From NCBI RefSeq assembly GCF_005893125.1, contig NZ_VCJS01000114.1:1-39484 (forward strand): a stretch of 39,484 nucleotides of DNA, read 5' to 3'. How positions within the stretch are numbered: the first letter of the stretch is position 1; each line of letters begins with the position of its first letter. Of this stretch, positions 16,153 to 23,712 are shown one piece after another. Origin of the DNA: Nonomuraea basaltis. GTDB lineage: Bacteria; Actinomycetota; Actinomycetes; Streptosporangiales; Streptosporangiaceae. The notes under the pieces were generated by a model that ran no database searches, was not told where the DNA came from, and worked only from the letters and a program-made list of their open reading frames with translations. Position numbers and translations under genes: made by a program.

Positions 16153-16212
16153 AGTTGATAGATCCCATTCATGTGGTTGGCGCGGCGCGGGACGACCAGG
16201 CAAGAGCGCGAG

Positions 16213-17046
16213 TCAGCGGCCGTCGATGTGGTTGAAGAAGTCGCGGAGAAGGTTTGCGGTGTCGTCCGGATGCGAGATGTTCGGCGAATGGCCAGCCTCG
16301 AGGCGCTCGACCCGGACATCCTTGAGATGCTTTGCGAGCATGTCCTCCCAGCCTTCTTCGAGCATGCGGTCGAGCGTCCCAGCTACCAGAAGCGTCGGGA
16401 CCGCGCTGGCCGACAGCACGTCGGGGAAGTCCCAGGAGCGCGCCTGCTCGGGCTGAACGGGGCTGCGCAACGTGGGTGCCATCATGGACTCCCACTGACC
16501 GGGGCGCAGGCTGCTCTGAAGACGCGCCTGAGCGTGATCCTCGTCCTGGGCGCCGGGGTGAAGAACCCAACTGTCGATCCGTCGAGCATCTTCGACACTC
16601 GGCAGGTACTCGGCCATCTCCCGCAACGCCTCCGGGGTCCGGAACGGACCACCGGTTCCAGAGATGCTGGTCGCGGATCTCATGCGCCATGACGTCTCTG
16701 CGCGAATCGAGAGCCGAAGAACCATTCCGCCGCCGAACGAGTTTCCTACGAAGTGCGCGTCCCCCACGTCGAGGGTGTCCAGGAACGCAGCGAGATGACG
16801 CAGCCGCGGCTCATAGGGGTTCTCCCCGAAGAAGACCGCCTTGTCGGTACCGCCGAAGCCCAGCATCTCCGGAAGCAACAGGCGGTACTCGCCTGCCAGG
16901 CGCTTGACGAGCCGCCCGTACGTGTTCAGGGCATCACCGCCGAAGCCGCCTTCATGGATCAGGACGACCGTCGGGGCCAGCGGGTTGCCCCCTTCGAAGT
17001 AGCGGGTGCGCACCGGCCCGAGCTTGACATGATGATCTCTCAACAC
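16213..17046 (-). CDS. alpha/beta hydrolase (meta-cleavage-product hydrolase-like)
   Basis: A 277-aa hydrolase and first gene of the minus-strand catabolic operon. Motifs: oxyanion strand VVLIHEGGFGGDA, cap-domain entrance LLPEMLGFGGTDKA, nucleophile elbow FVGNSFGGGMVLRL, Asp in VAGTLDRMLEEG and His in EAGHSPNISHP. The overall layout matches C-C bond hydrolases of aromatic meta-cleavage pathways and related esterases. The GTG start at 17046 follows AAAGGTG closely, and a second codon TTG is adjacent. Upstream (17104-17155) is the promoter element shared with the MBL-fold gene. It may act on a vinylogous diketone or on the ester produced by the monooxygenase. Confidence 0.9.
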   Translation of the reverse strand: MLRDHHVKLGPVRTRYFEGGNPLAPTVVLIHEGGFGGDALNTYGRLVKRLAGEYRLLLPEMLGFGGTDKAVFFGENPYEPRLRHLAAFLDTLDVGDAHFVGNSFGGGMVLRLSIRAETSWRMRSATSISGTGGPFRTPEALREMAEYLPSVEDARRIDSWVLHPGAQDEDHAQARLQSSLRPGQWESMMAPTLRSPVQPEQARSWDFPDVLSASAVPTLLVAGTLDRMLEEGWEDMLAKHLKDVRVERLEAGHSPNISHPDDTANLLRDFFNHIDGR

Positions 17047-17103
17047 AGTGACACCTTTCAGTTGAGTCTTCCGCTCACCAGCGGGCGCGGACCTCGATCC
17101 ACG

Positions 17104-17155
17104 CTAGGAACCAATGGCCCTCTTGCTCTAGGACCGATGCGCCCGGTGTTGGTAC
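17104..17155 (-). promoter_or_regulatory. conserved catabolic promoter element, copy B
   Basis: 17128-17155 reads CTAGGAC, two bases, ATGCGCCCGG, four bases, GGTAC on the plus strand, the same as copy A at 11383. A partial copy, CTAGGA followed by AATGGCCC, precedes it at 17104-17120, giving two half-sites 23 nt apart. The element is 82 nt upstream of the minus-strand operon and about 225 nt from the divergent plus-strand operon, so it could serve both. CGTTCAAAGAACG at 17190-17202 is a further small palindrome in the same gap. Confidence 0.55.
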
Positions 17156-17380
17156 GGGCGTGCCTCCGGCGCGGCTCGACGTGGCGGTTCGTTCAAAGAA
17201 CGTTGTCGCCGATCGGTTGCAAGAGCAGAGCCGCAAGCGGCGCCTGCGACGTCGCGCGCTGACCACCGAACCGACATGGCACTCAGATACCGGCGCTGGG
17301 CGCGATCGTTCTATGCGCCTGGCGTCACACGATCCAATGTTGGCCATGTCCGAAGACCACAACGGAAGGCGGCCGTGACC

Positions 17381-18283
17381 ATGACCCGCGAAGACATCGA
17401 GTTCCAGGGCGAGGGTGGCGTGACCCTTCGCGGTTGGTTCTATCCGGCGCAGAACGCCGCGGCGCCGGCTCCGGCGATCGTGATGACGCACGGCTTGTCA
17501 GGCGTCAAGGAGATGTACCTTGACGACTTCGCGGACTACTTCGCAGAAGCCGGCCTCAACGTGGTCGTCTACGACCACCGGAACTTCGGCGACAGTGACG
17601 GCTTGCCCCGCCAGGAGAGCGACCCGGTTTTGCAGCACCGTGACATCCGCAACGCGATCACATATGCGATCACTCGGCCGGAGGTCGACGCGACGAAGAT
17701 CGGCGTTTGGGGGACGAGCTACTCCGGGGGCCACGTTCTAGTCGTGGCCGCGAGCGACCGGCGGGTGAAGGCGGTCGTTTCCCAAGTGCCCGGCGTCTCG
17801 GGTTCTCGCATGCTGAGTCGTGCCGTACGGCCGGACTTCGTCTCCCACGCCCGCGCACAACTGGACGGCGACCGGTTGAATCGCTTCATGGGTGGCGAGC
17901 CGGCCATGATTCCAGCAGTGACCCCGGACCCCATGAACCAGGCGATGATGCCTTCGGCGGACGCGTATGAGTGGTTCAGCAAGATCACAGATCGGGCGCC
18001 CAATTGGAAGAACGAGGTGACCGCGCGCACCTTGGAGATGGCGACGGAGTACGAACCGGGCAGCTACATCAGTCGTATCGCGCCGACGCCGCTGCTGATG
18101 ATCGTGGCCGCCGAAGACGTCGTGGCCCCGTTCCAGCTCGCACTGGATGCCTACGAGGAGGCCCGCGAGCCGAAGGAGATCCGGGTGATCGCAGGTGGCC
18201 ACTTCGACGCCTACGACGGGCCCGGCTTCTACGAGTGCGCCTCAGCCGCCCGCGAGCACTTTCTCAAACACCTCCGCGCGTGA
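17381..18283 (+). CDS. alpha/beta hydrolase (YcjY/dienelactone-hydrolase-like)
   Basis: A 300-aa hydrolase and first gene of the divergent plus-strand operon. Opening strands are GGVTLRGWFYPAQ and AIVMTHGLSGVKEMY. The nucleophile elbow is GVWGTSYSGGHVLV, the Asp lies in IVAAEDVVAPFQ, and the His in VIAGGHFDAYDG. No signal peptide. ATG 17381 is used; GTG 17375, two codons earlier, has the better spacing (5 nt) from GGAAGG and may be the real start. Placed just before the Baeyer-Villiger monooxygenase, it is a good candidate for the esterase that hydrolyses the ester or lactone product (inference from context). Confidence 0.9.
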   Translation: MTREDIEFQGEGGVTLRGWFYPAQNAAAPAPAIVMTHGLSGVKEMYLDDFADYFAEAGLNVVVYDHRNFGDSDGLPRQESDPVLQHRDIRNAITYAITRPEVDATKIGVWGTSYSGGHVLVVAASDRRVKAVVSQVPGVSGSRMLSRAVRPDFVSHARAQLDGDRLNRFMGGEPAMIPAVTPDPMNQAMMPSADAYEWFSKITDRAPNWKNEVTARTLEMATEYEPGSYISRIAPTPLLMIVAAEDVVAPFQLALDAYEEAREPKEIRVIAGGHFDAYDGPGFYECASAAREHFLKHLRA

Positions 18284-18396
18284 TCCAGACCCGCTCCGCG
18301 CGCCCTGTCCACGCGCGCAGGCGGCATCAAGCGCCCGACTGATCTCCATACGAACACGTGTACGCACAACAAACACAATGGCCTTGCAGGAGCGGC

Positions 18397-20310
18397 ATGA
18401 CGACAAGCGAGCAGGACGTTGACCGGTTCGTGAAGGCGGGAGAGCTGGTCCCTCTTCTCTGCTCGGTCGCTGAACTGACGGGTGATCGCACGCTGCTCGC
18501 CGACGAGTTCCGACCCAAGTTGAATCTTGAGATGATCGCGATCCCGGAGTTCGGCGGCCTGAGTGCAGAGGTGGCGAACGAGGCCTTTGAACGGGTCCGG
18601 AACGCGCTGAAGCGACATTTCGGAACGGGCAGAGATCATCGGCAGACCGACTTGTCTGCGGAGGAGATCGTCGGCTTCCTCACCAACGGAGCCGACGACT
18701 ACGCCGAACTCATGAAGCATGAACTGGGCGACACCGATCACCTCCCGTGGAATAAGGACGAGGTCGCCGTCGATCGCGACTTCGTCGTGGGCATCGTGGG
18801 CGCCGGCCAGTCAGGACTGGCGATGGCCCGGGCGCTTCGGCGCTTGGGGATCGACTTCGTGATGTTCGAGGCGGCCGACAAGGTGGGTGGTACGTGGAGG
18901 TGGAACGCCTATCCTGGCTGCCGCTTGGACACCAGCACGCTCGCCTACAGCTACTCGTTCTTCCAGAGACGGGACTGGCGCCACTACTTCGCGGTGCGAG
19001 AGACGCTCGAGGACTACTTCAAGGACTTCGCCGAGCAAGAACAGTTGCTGGAGAGCATCCGATTCAATTCGAAGGTTGTCCGAGCATCGTGGAACGAGAA
19101 CGACTCCCAGTGGGAGTTGGTCGTGAAGGACGCGATCACTGGCGAAAAGTCCACGGTGCTGGTCCGGGCTTTGATCAGTGCGGTTGGCTTCCTCAACCAA
19201 CCCAAGATCCCTGCCTTCAACGGGCTGGAGAAGTATCGCGGCGAGAAGATCCATTCCGCTGAATGGCATTCGGGCGTCGAGTACCGCGGAAAGCGGGTCA
19301 GCATCATCGGCACCGGGGCGAGCGCCTATCAGATTGCGCCGGCCATCGTGGACGAGGTCGAGTCCCTCACGATCTTCCAGCGCAGCGCTCCGTGGATGCT
19401 CCCAGCGCCGCTGTACCATGCAGAAGTCGGGCAGGATCGGGAATGGCTCATGGAGAACATTCCGGCCTATCACCGGTGGCTCCGGTTGTGGGAAGTCTGG
19501 CACTCGACAATCGGGAAGTACGCTCTGACAAAAGCGGACCCTCACTGGTCTTCCAACGAGTCGGTTTCGGAGCCGAATCAGCGTTTCCGCGATGCTCTGG
19601 TTGAGAGCGTCCGGGGCCAATACGTCGGGCACGAGGATCTCCTCGATGCAGTAATTCCGCGGTATCCCGTTGGTGTGAAGCGAATGCTGCGTGACAACGG
19701 GGCATGGGCCAGGACGCTCCAGCGACCGCAGACGGCCCTGGTGACCCAGGCGATCGACTCGTTCGACGAGGACGGCATTCGCACCGTCGGCGGAGAACGT
19801 CACCCTGCAGACCTGACCGTGTTCGCGACTGGATTCCACGGTACGAACTTTTTGGGAACGATCGACGTGCGCGGGCGGGGCGGACTGAGCCTCCGGGAGT
19901 ATTGGGGTGATGAGTCCCGGGCTCACAAGGGGGTCACCATCCCGGGCTTTCCCAACCTGTTCTGCCTCGCAGGTCCCAACACCGGACTGGTCGCCATCGG
20001 CAGCCAGACGTTCATGGCTGAGTGCGGAATCCACTACATCACTGAGTGTCTGCACCATCTGCTGGTGACAGGTGCGTCGGCGATCGAACCCACGCAGGAC
20101 GCTTATGACCGATACGTGAAATGGATCGAGGAAGGTAATCGCGGCATGGCGTGGGCTGCTGTGCCCGAGGTGAGCTGGTACCGCAACGAGAGCGGAACCA
20201 ACACGGTGGTGTGGCCCTACCCCCTGCTCACCTACTACGAGCTCACTCGATCGGTGGACGAGGACGAGATGGTCGTCAGCTACCCGGCGACTCATGAGCC
20301 GTCGGTATGA
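18397..20310 (+). CDS. Baeyer-Villiger monooxygenase, 4-hydroxyacetophenone-monooxygenase type
   Basis: A 637-aa flavin- and NADPH-dependent monooxygenase. The first ~135 residues form the helical N-terminal extension typical of 4-hydroxyacetophenone monooxygenase (about 640 aa), absent from shorter members. FAD fold: VVGIVGAGQSGLAMARAL. The family fingerprint is YRGEKIHSAEWHS (Phe of the classical FxGxxxHxxxW replaced by Tyr). NADPH fold: RVSIIGTGASAYQIAPAI. ATG 18397 follows AGGAG at good spacing; its 3' end overlaps the next gene by 4 nt. It inserts oxygen next to a ketone carbonyl, giving an ester or lactone. Two sampled 60-nt stretches have 34 and 35 G+C, clearly below the flanking chromosomal genes, which supports acquisition by transfer. 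An aryl or cyclic ketone is the likely substrate. Confidence 0.93.
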   Translation: MTTSEQDVDRFVKAGELVPLLCSVAELTGDRTLLADEFRPKLNLEMIAIPEFGGLSAEVANEAFERVRNALKRHFGTGRDHRQTDLSAEEIVGFLTNGADDYAELMKHELGDTDHLPWNKDEVAVDRDFVVGIVGAGQSGLAMARALRRLGIDFVMFEAADKVGGTWRWNAYPGCRLDTSTLAYSYSFFQRRDWRHYFAVRETLEDYFKDFAEQEQLLESIRFNSKVVRASWNENDSQWELVVKDAITGEKSTVLVRALISAVGFLNQPKIPAFNGLEKYRGEKIHSAEWHSGVEYRGKRVSIIGTGASAYQIAPAIVDEVESLTIFQRSAPWMLPAPLYHAEVGQDREWLMENIPAYHRWLRLWEVWHSTIGKYALTKADPHWSSNESVSEPNQRFRDALVESVRGQYVGHEDLLDAVIPRYPVGVKRMLRDNGAWARTLQRPQTALVTQAIDSFDEDGIRTVGGERHPADLTVFATGFHGTNFLGTIDVRGRGGLSLREYWGDESRAHKGVTIPGFPNLFCLAGPNTGLVAIGSQTFMAECGIHYITECLHHLLVTGASAIEPTQDAYDRYVKWIEEGNRGMAWAAVPEVSWYRNESGTNTVVWPYPLLTYYELTRSVDEDEMVVSYPATHEPSV

Positions 20311-21260
20311 GTCCGAGCCCGAACCCACCGAAAGGCTTGAGCTTGCGGGATCACCATCGCGAATGGCGCGGCTACTTCGCGGCCGCTCCCACACCGTTCG
20401 ACCGTGACGGCGCGCTGGACGCGGGGAGGCTGCGGGAGGTGCTGGCCTGGTTCCTCGGCCAGCGCGCACACGGTCTTGTGGTCAACGGAACCACCGGCGA
20501 GTGGGTGGCTCAGTCGGTGGATGAGCGTCAGAAGGTGCTCGAGATCGCCCGGGGAGCCGTGGGAGCGCAGACTCCCCTGCTCGTCGGAATCAGCAGCATT
20601 CGACCTGACGACACCGTGATCCTCGGGCGCCATGCCGCCGAGGCAGGGGCCGACGGGGCACTCCTGACGATTCCCCCAGCGCGATGGCTTCGTGGCGACG
20701 AGATCTTCGACTTCTATGCCGTGATGGCACGGCAGATTCCACTACCAGTGCTCGTCTACAACGTGCCCGCAGTCGTGGGATACGACCTCCCGACCGATCT
20801 GTTCGCCCGTCTCCTCACCATTGACGGCATTGTCGGTGTCAAGGACAACACCCCCTCTCAAGAGCGGCGGATCAACACGCTGCGGGAGCTCGGTGAGCAT
20901 CACGCGATCTTCTCCGACGTCCTTGAGGCGACGGCGTTCCCGGTCTTTGCCGGAGAGCAGCGCGGGCGGGGACAGATCGGGAGCGGCATGCCACTGGGGA
21001 GTCGACTCGCGGACGCCTTCGAGTTGACCTGGCGGGGTGAGACCGGCAAGGCCCGCCTGATCGTCGACGACCTCACAGAACTCAAGAAAGAAGTTCTGGA
21101 CGTGCTCGGTCCGGGGCAGCCATGGCACGCCCAGATCAAGGCTCTGATGTTCGCGGCCGGGATAGACGCGGGCTTCCCCCGGTTTCCGGCCACATCCGTC
21201 CGTGACGACGAGTCGGCGATGGCCGGGCTTGTTGCGGTCGTCGAGAAGTTCGGTGGGTGA
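20307..21260 (+). CDS. DapA-family (dihydrodipicolinate synthase-like) aldolase
   Basis: A 317-aa class I pyruvate-type aldolase of the DapA/NAL superfamily. It shows the GTTGEW motif, YNVPAVVG with the catalytic Tyr, and GIVGVKDNTPS with the Schiff-base Lys. Start ATG 20307 overlaps the monooxygenase stop (ATGA), so it is co-translated with a catabolic enzyme, not in a lysine-biosynthetic context. It is therefore more likely a hydratase-aldolase or related C-C lyase of the pathway than true dihydrodipicolinate synthase. It has about 20 more N-terminal residues than usual. The next gene overlaps its stop by 4 nt (GTGA). Confidence 0.88.
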   Translation: MSPSPNPPKGLSLRDHHREWRGYFAAAPTPFDRDGALDAGRLREVLAWFLGQRAHGLVVNGTTGEWVAQSVDERQKVLEIARGAVGAQTPLLVGISSIRPDDTVILGRHAAEAGADGALLTIPPARWLRGDEIFDFYAVMARQIPLPVLVYNVPAVVGYDLPTDLFARLLTIDGIVGVKDNTPSQERRINTLRELGEHHAIFSDVLEATAFPVFAGEQRGRGQIGSGMPLGSRLADAFELTWRGETGKARLIVDDLTELKKEVLDVLGPGQPWHAQIKALMFAAGIDAGFPRFPATSVRDDESAMAGLVAVVEKFGG

Positions 21261-21700
21261 ACATGATCAACGTTAAGTACGAGCCATCCAACAAGGCTGG
21301 CGCTCCGACGGTGATCCTCGCCGCCTCCCTTGGTACCGATCGCCTCATGTGGCGCGAGCAGGTGCAGTTGCTTCCGCGAACCTGGAACGTCGTCACTTTC
21401 GATCTTCGGGGTCACGGAGCCTCGCCGCTGAGCCCGGACCGACCGTCGATCGATGACTTCGCTGATGATGTGGTCGCGATCGCCGACGATCTGGGCGTTC
21501 ATCGATTCGCTTTCTGCGGCCTGTCGATCGGCGGCGCCATCGGGCAGAGCCTCGGTGCCCGCTACCCGGACAGGGTCAGTTCGCTGGTCCTCGCCTCAAC
21601 GGGCCTGACCATTCTGAGCAGGCAGGCCCTGATCGAGCGCTCAGAGCGGGTGCTCGACGAAGGAATGGCCTGGATCGCCGAGGCGTCGGCCCCTCGCTGG
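21257..21700 (+). pseudogene. 3-oxoadipate enol-lactonase-like hydrolase, 3' truncated and fused
   Basis: From GTG 21257 (overlapping the aldolase stop; an ATG follows at 21263) the frame encodes about 148 residues of a PcaD-like alpha/beta hydrolase: VILAASLGTDRLMW, TFDLRGHGASPLSP, then the nucleophile elbow FCGLSIGGAIGQSLG and SLVLASTGL. The cap and the half with the catalytic Asp and His are missing. Without a stop the reading frame passes straight into protein-kinase sequence at about codon 149 (APRW then ALAVKVI). It is last in the plus-strand catabolic operon. The enzyme cannot be active as such. Confidence 0.8.
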
Positions 21701-22201
21701 GCTCTTGCGGTAAAGGTCATCTCCCTTGAACGCGCCGACGCCGAAGGGCTGCGCCGCCGACTGATCTTCGCAGTCGACGGCGAAGCGGCGCGGCCGCGCC
21801 CATTCACCGCCGAGATCGTGGCGGCCGATCCGGTTGCCCGGCCGCCCTGGGTCGCCAGGCCATACGTGCCGGGTCTTACGCTGGCCGCCGTGGTGCAGGA
21901 GCACGGCCCACTGACGGAGCAGGCCATGCTGCTCCTGACCGCCGGACTGCTGGCCGCTCTGGCCTCGGCCCATGCCGAGGGGCTGGTACACGGCGGGCTC
22001 TCCCCATCCAACGTGCTCATGACGGTGGACGGGCCGCTGGTCCTCGACTTCGGAATCACGCTCAGCGGTGACGCCCCCGCGACGCGGTCGGACGACGTCC
22101 GTTCCCTGGGAGAGATCCTGGCGTACGCGTCGACTGGTCGCCGCTGCGATCTGGACGAGCTGCCGCCCGCGTTGCGTGCGGCCTCGCTATCCGCGCCGGA
22201 A
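21701..22201 (+). pseudogene. Ser/Thr protein kinase fragment, both ends missing, in frame with the hydrolase
   Basis: Residues 149-315 of the chimeric frame are an actinobacterial Hanks-type kinase: the beta-3 lysine strand ALAVKVISLERADA, the hinge ARPYVPGLTLAAVVQEHGPL, LLAALASAHAEGLVHGGLSP as catalytic loop, VLMTVDGPLVLDFGI with DFG, and SDDVRSLGEILAYASTG as helix F. The glycine-rich loop is lost at the 5' joint and the C-lobe end is lost at about 22201. The catalytic-loop Asp is Gly (HGGLSPSN for the usual HGDLTPxN). After 22201 the frame continues only as antisense of the aspartyl-protease-like gene. It is probably the resident gene cut by arrival of the island. Confidence 0.7.
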
Positions 22202-23326
22202 CGTGTATTCGTACCGGTCGAAGTCCAGCGTCCAGGCGTATGCGGCGAGGAACGCCTGCGACAGCAGCCCGTCCACCCTGACGCCGCCGAACCCCGACCA
22301 GGGCGCGCTCCTGCCCGGGGCGATGGACAGGAGATGGCCGGACTGCTCCAGCGGACCCAGGCGCAGCGGGTGGGTGGCCTTGAGATGGGTGCCGGCGAGG
22401 TCGGCGCCCGGGATGCCCCACGAGCGATACTGGCCCCGGGTCGCCAGCACGGCCGCCTGCCTGATCGTGCCGTCCTCCAGGTCCTCCAGCAAATGGACCA
22501 GCCCCGAGTCCACGAAGAAGGTGAGATCGCGGCGAGGACCGTAGCCTCCCCTGGCGAACATGAAGTGGTCGCCCCACAGGTAGAAGGGCACGCGGGTGCC
22601 GTCCGGCGGGGAGTGGTGCCCGCGCGGGGCGAGGAGCAGGTGACCGGCAGGGGTGTCGACGGTGGGCAGGAAGCGCCGCAGCAGGCAGGTGCCCATGATC
22701 ACGAGATCCTGGGGGCCGGTGAGGGTGGGGATGACGTCCACGGGCACGTTCGTCAGCAGCGCTCCGCCGAGGTCCAGCTCGCGGGCGATGCCGGTGCGGA
22801 CCGGTGTGCGGGTGACGCCGTGGAAGCGGTGGCCGTTCGGCACGGTCTCGACGCCCGTCGCCGCCGCCCGCTCGGCGCCCATCACCAGGAACGTGCCCCC
22901 GGTGTCCAGGTGGAGCAGGGTCTGGTGGCCGTTCAGGGTGCCTTCGACGGCGGGCATGTACGCGGCCAGCGGGTGGTCGCCGAACGGCAGCCTGACGGGC
23001 TCGGCCGCCTTCACCGTCATCGGGTGCTCGCGCCGCAGCGCCAGGTCGGGCGGGACGCGGCGGCGCCGGCGGCGTAAGTGTTCGCAGGCCCGGTCCACCC
23101 GCTCCAGGTGCAGCCAGGCGTGCGCCACCGGCTCGTCGAGCGCGCGGAGCCGGAGCCCGCCCGCGAGGGACTCGTAGCGGGCCAGCGCCTGTTCGAACCG
23201 GCCGCGTACCAGATCGGCCAGGACCAGCAGGCGCTCGTCCCCGGCTGCGGCCGCCAGCCGTGCGGCCTCCTCGACGTCCCCCGACGTCCATGCCCGCCGC
23301 GCCCCCGGGTGTCGCGACGGCCTCAT
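22187..23326 (-). CDS. aspartyl-protease-like protein (clan AA, DTG/DSG motifs)
   Basis: A 379-aa protein. Residues 1-100 are helical and Arg/Ala-rich with a TPR-like look (AARLAAAAGDERLLVLADLV, FEQALARYESLAGG). The rest is a beta-rich pepsin/retropepsin-like fold with two acidic signatures, LLHLDTGGTFLVMG and TFFVDSGLVHLLEDL, plus VIMGTCLLRRF as the hydrophobic-Gly motif. Two Asp motifs in one chain suggest a bilobal, self-sufficient active site. No signal peptide or membrane segment is seen, so it seems cytoplasmic. ATG 23326 overlaps the stop of the 58-aa gene (ATGA), so the pair is translationally coupled. Target unknown. Its 3' end lies directly against the kinase fragment. Confidence 0.75.
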   Translation of the reverse strand: MRPSRHPGARRAWTSGDVEEAARLAAAAGDERLLVLADLVRGRFEQALARYESLAGGLRLRALDEPVAHAWLHLERVDRACEHLRRRRRRVPPDLALRREHPMTVKAAEPVRLPFGDHPLAAYMPAVEGTLNGHQTLLHLDTGGTFLVMGAERAAATGVETVPNGHRFHGVTRTPVRTGIARELDLGGALLTNVPVDVIPTLTGPQDLVIMGTCLLRRFLPTVDTPAGHLLLAPRGHHSPPDGTRVPFYLWGDHFMFARGGYGPRRDLTFFVDSGLVHLLEDLEDGTIRQAAVLATRGQYRSWGIPGADLAGTHLKATHPLRLGPLEQSGHLLSIAPGRSAPWSGFGGVRVDGLLSQAFLAAYAWTLDFDRYEYTFRRG

Positions 23327-23499
23327 GCCGGCTCCGTCTCGTACGCACCGCGCCGCCGCTGCATGATCAGCCCGGCCCGCTGCAGCGAGGACGACGCCGT
23401 GACCTGCCGCCCCGAGGCGGTGGCACCGGCGGACGCCTTGGCCTGCCGCTCTTCGAACAGGTCCATCCGCCGTTCCAGCGCAGTCAGCCGATCCTCCAT
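23323..23499 (-). CDS. 58-aa hypothetical protein coupled to the aspartyl-protease-like gene
   Basis: From ATG 23499, preceded by GGAAGG, the frame encodes MEDRLTALERRMDLFEERQ, then an Ala/Ser-rich stretch and RAGLIMQRRRGAYETEP. The first ~20 residues form a charged heptad-like helix, probably a short coiled coil. The stop overlaps the next start by 4 nt. A perfect palindrome sits between the ribosome-binding site and the promoter side. The first 15 codons are duplicated at 39.2 kb, where the frame is broken by IS sequence. Family unknown; it could be a partner, inhibitor or substrate of the protease-like protein (inference from coupling). Confidence 0.65.
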   Translation of the reverse strand: MEDRLTALERRMDLFEERQAKASAGATASGRQVTASSSLQRAGLIMQRRRGAYETEPA

Positions 23500-23710
23500 G
23501 GGACACCTTCCGCTTTTCCGTATTTACGGAAAAGCGTACGTATCTGGAAAGGCGCCGTCAACAAGAGAGGACGGGCGAGAAGTCCCTTGCCGGATCGGTC
23601 ACGGCCGGGTGCGGGCCTCCTGCGCCGCGTGCGTGGCGCCGGCCAGGATCGCGCCGTACTGGATGGCCACCAGGTGGCCGATCGGGATCGTCTCGTTGGA
23701 CGCGTCCGCC
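23453..23710. repeat. long direct repeat, copy 1
   Basis: 258 nt identical, base for base as far as I can read, to 39227-39484, in the same orientation and offset by 15,774 nt. It covers the 5' part of the 58-aa gene, the palindrome and a possible 37-aa ORF. The second copy runs off the window, so the full repeat may be longer. Confidence 0.9.
23511..23536. promoter_or_regulatory. perfect palindrome upstream of the 58-aa / protease-like operon
   Basis: CGCTTTTCCGTA and TACGGAAAAGCG are perfect 12-bp arms around TT. It lies 11 nt upstream of the ATG at 23499 and abuts the GGAAGG site. That position would let a bound repressor, or a hairpin in the mRNA, block expression. It recurs unchanged at 39285-39310 within repeat copy 2. 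Confidence 0.6.
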
Positions 23711-23712
23711 AC
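23599..23712 (-). CDS. possible 37-aa peptide gene
   Basis: A frame from GTG 23712 to TGA 23599 reads MADASNETIPIGHLVAIQYG then AILAGATHAAQEARTRP. The composition looks protein-like and differs from neighbouring shadows. No ribosome-binding site is well placed. With one base removed near 23712 it would join an upstream frame with ATG at 23779 or 23740, so it may be the tail of a slightly longer, frameshifted protein. It lies upstream of the 58-aa gene on the same strand. The ~270 nt from 23713 to the regulator gene show nothing else. Confidence 0.33.
   Translation of the reverse strand: MADASNETIPIGHLVAIQYGAILAGATHAAQEARTRP

Noticed and set aside
18811..20469. A 552-codon open frame on the minus strand
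   Set aside because: Antisense of the Baeyer-Villiger monooxygenase gene; no recognisable motif.
20307..21260. Calling the DapA-family gene a lysine-biosynthesis dapA
   Set aside because: It is coupled to a monooxygenase in a catabolic operon and no other lysine genes are near.
22202..23077. Continuation of the hydrolase-kinase frame to a stop at 23077
   Set aside because: This part is only the antisense of the aspartyl-protease-like gene; kinase resemblance ends near 22201.
22062..23348. A 428-codon open frame on the minus strand
   Set aside because: Different frame of the aspartyl-protease-like gene; extremely Arg/Pro-rich and without motifs, while the other frame has DTG/DSG motifs.
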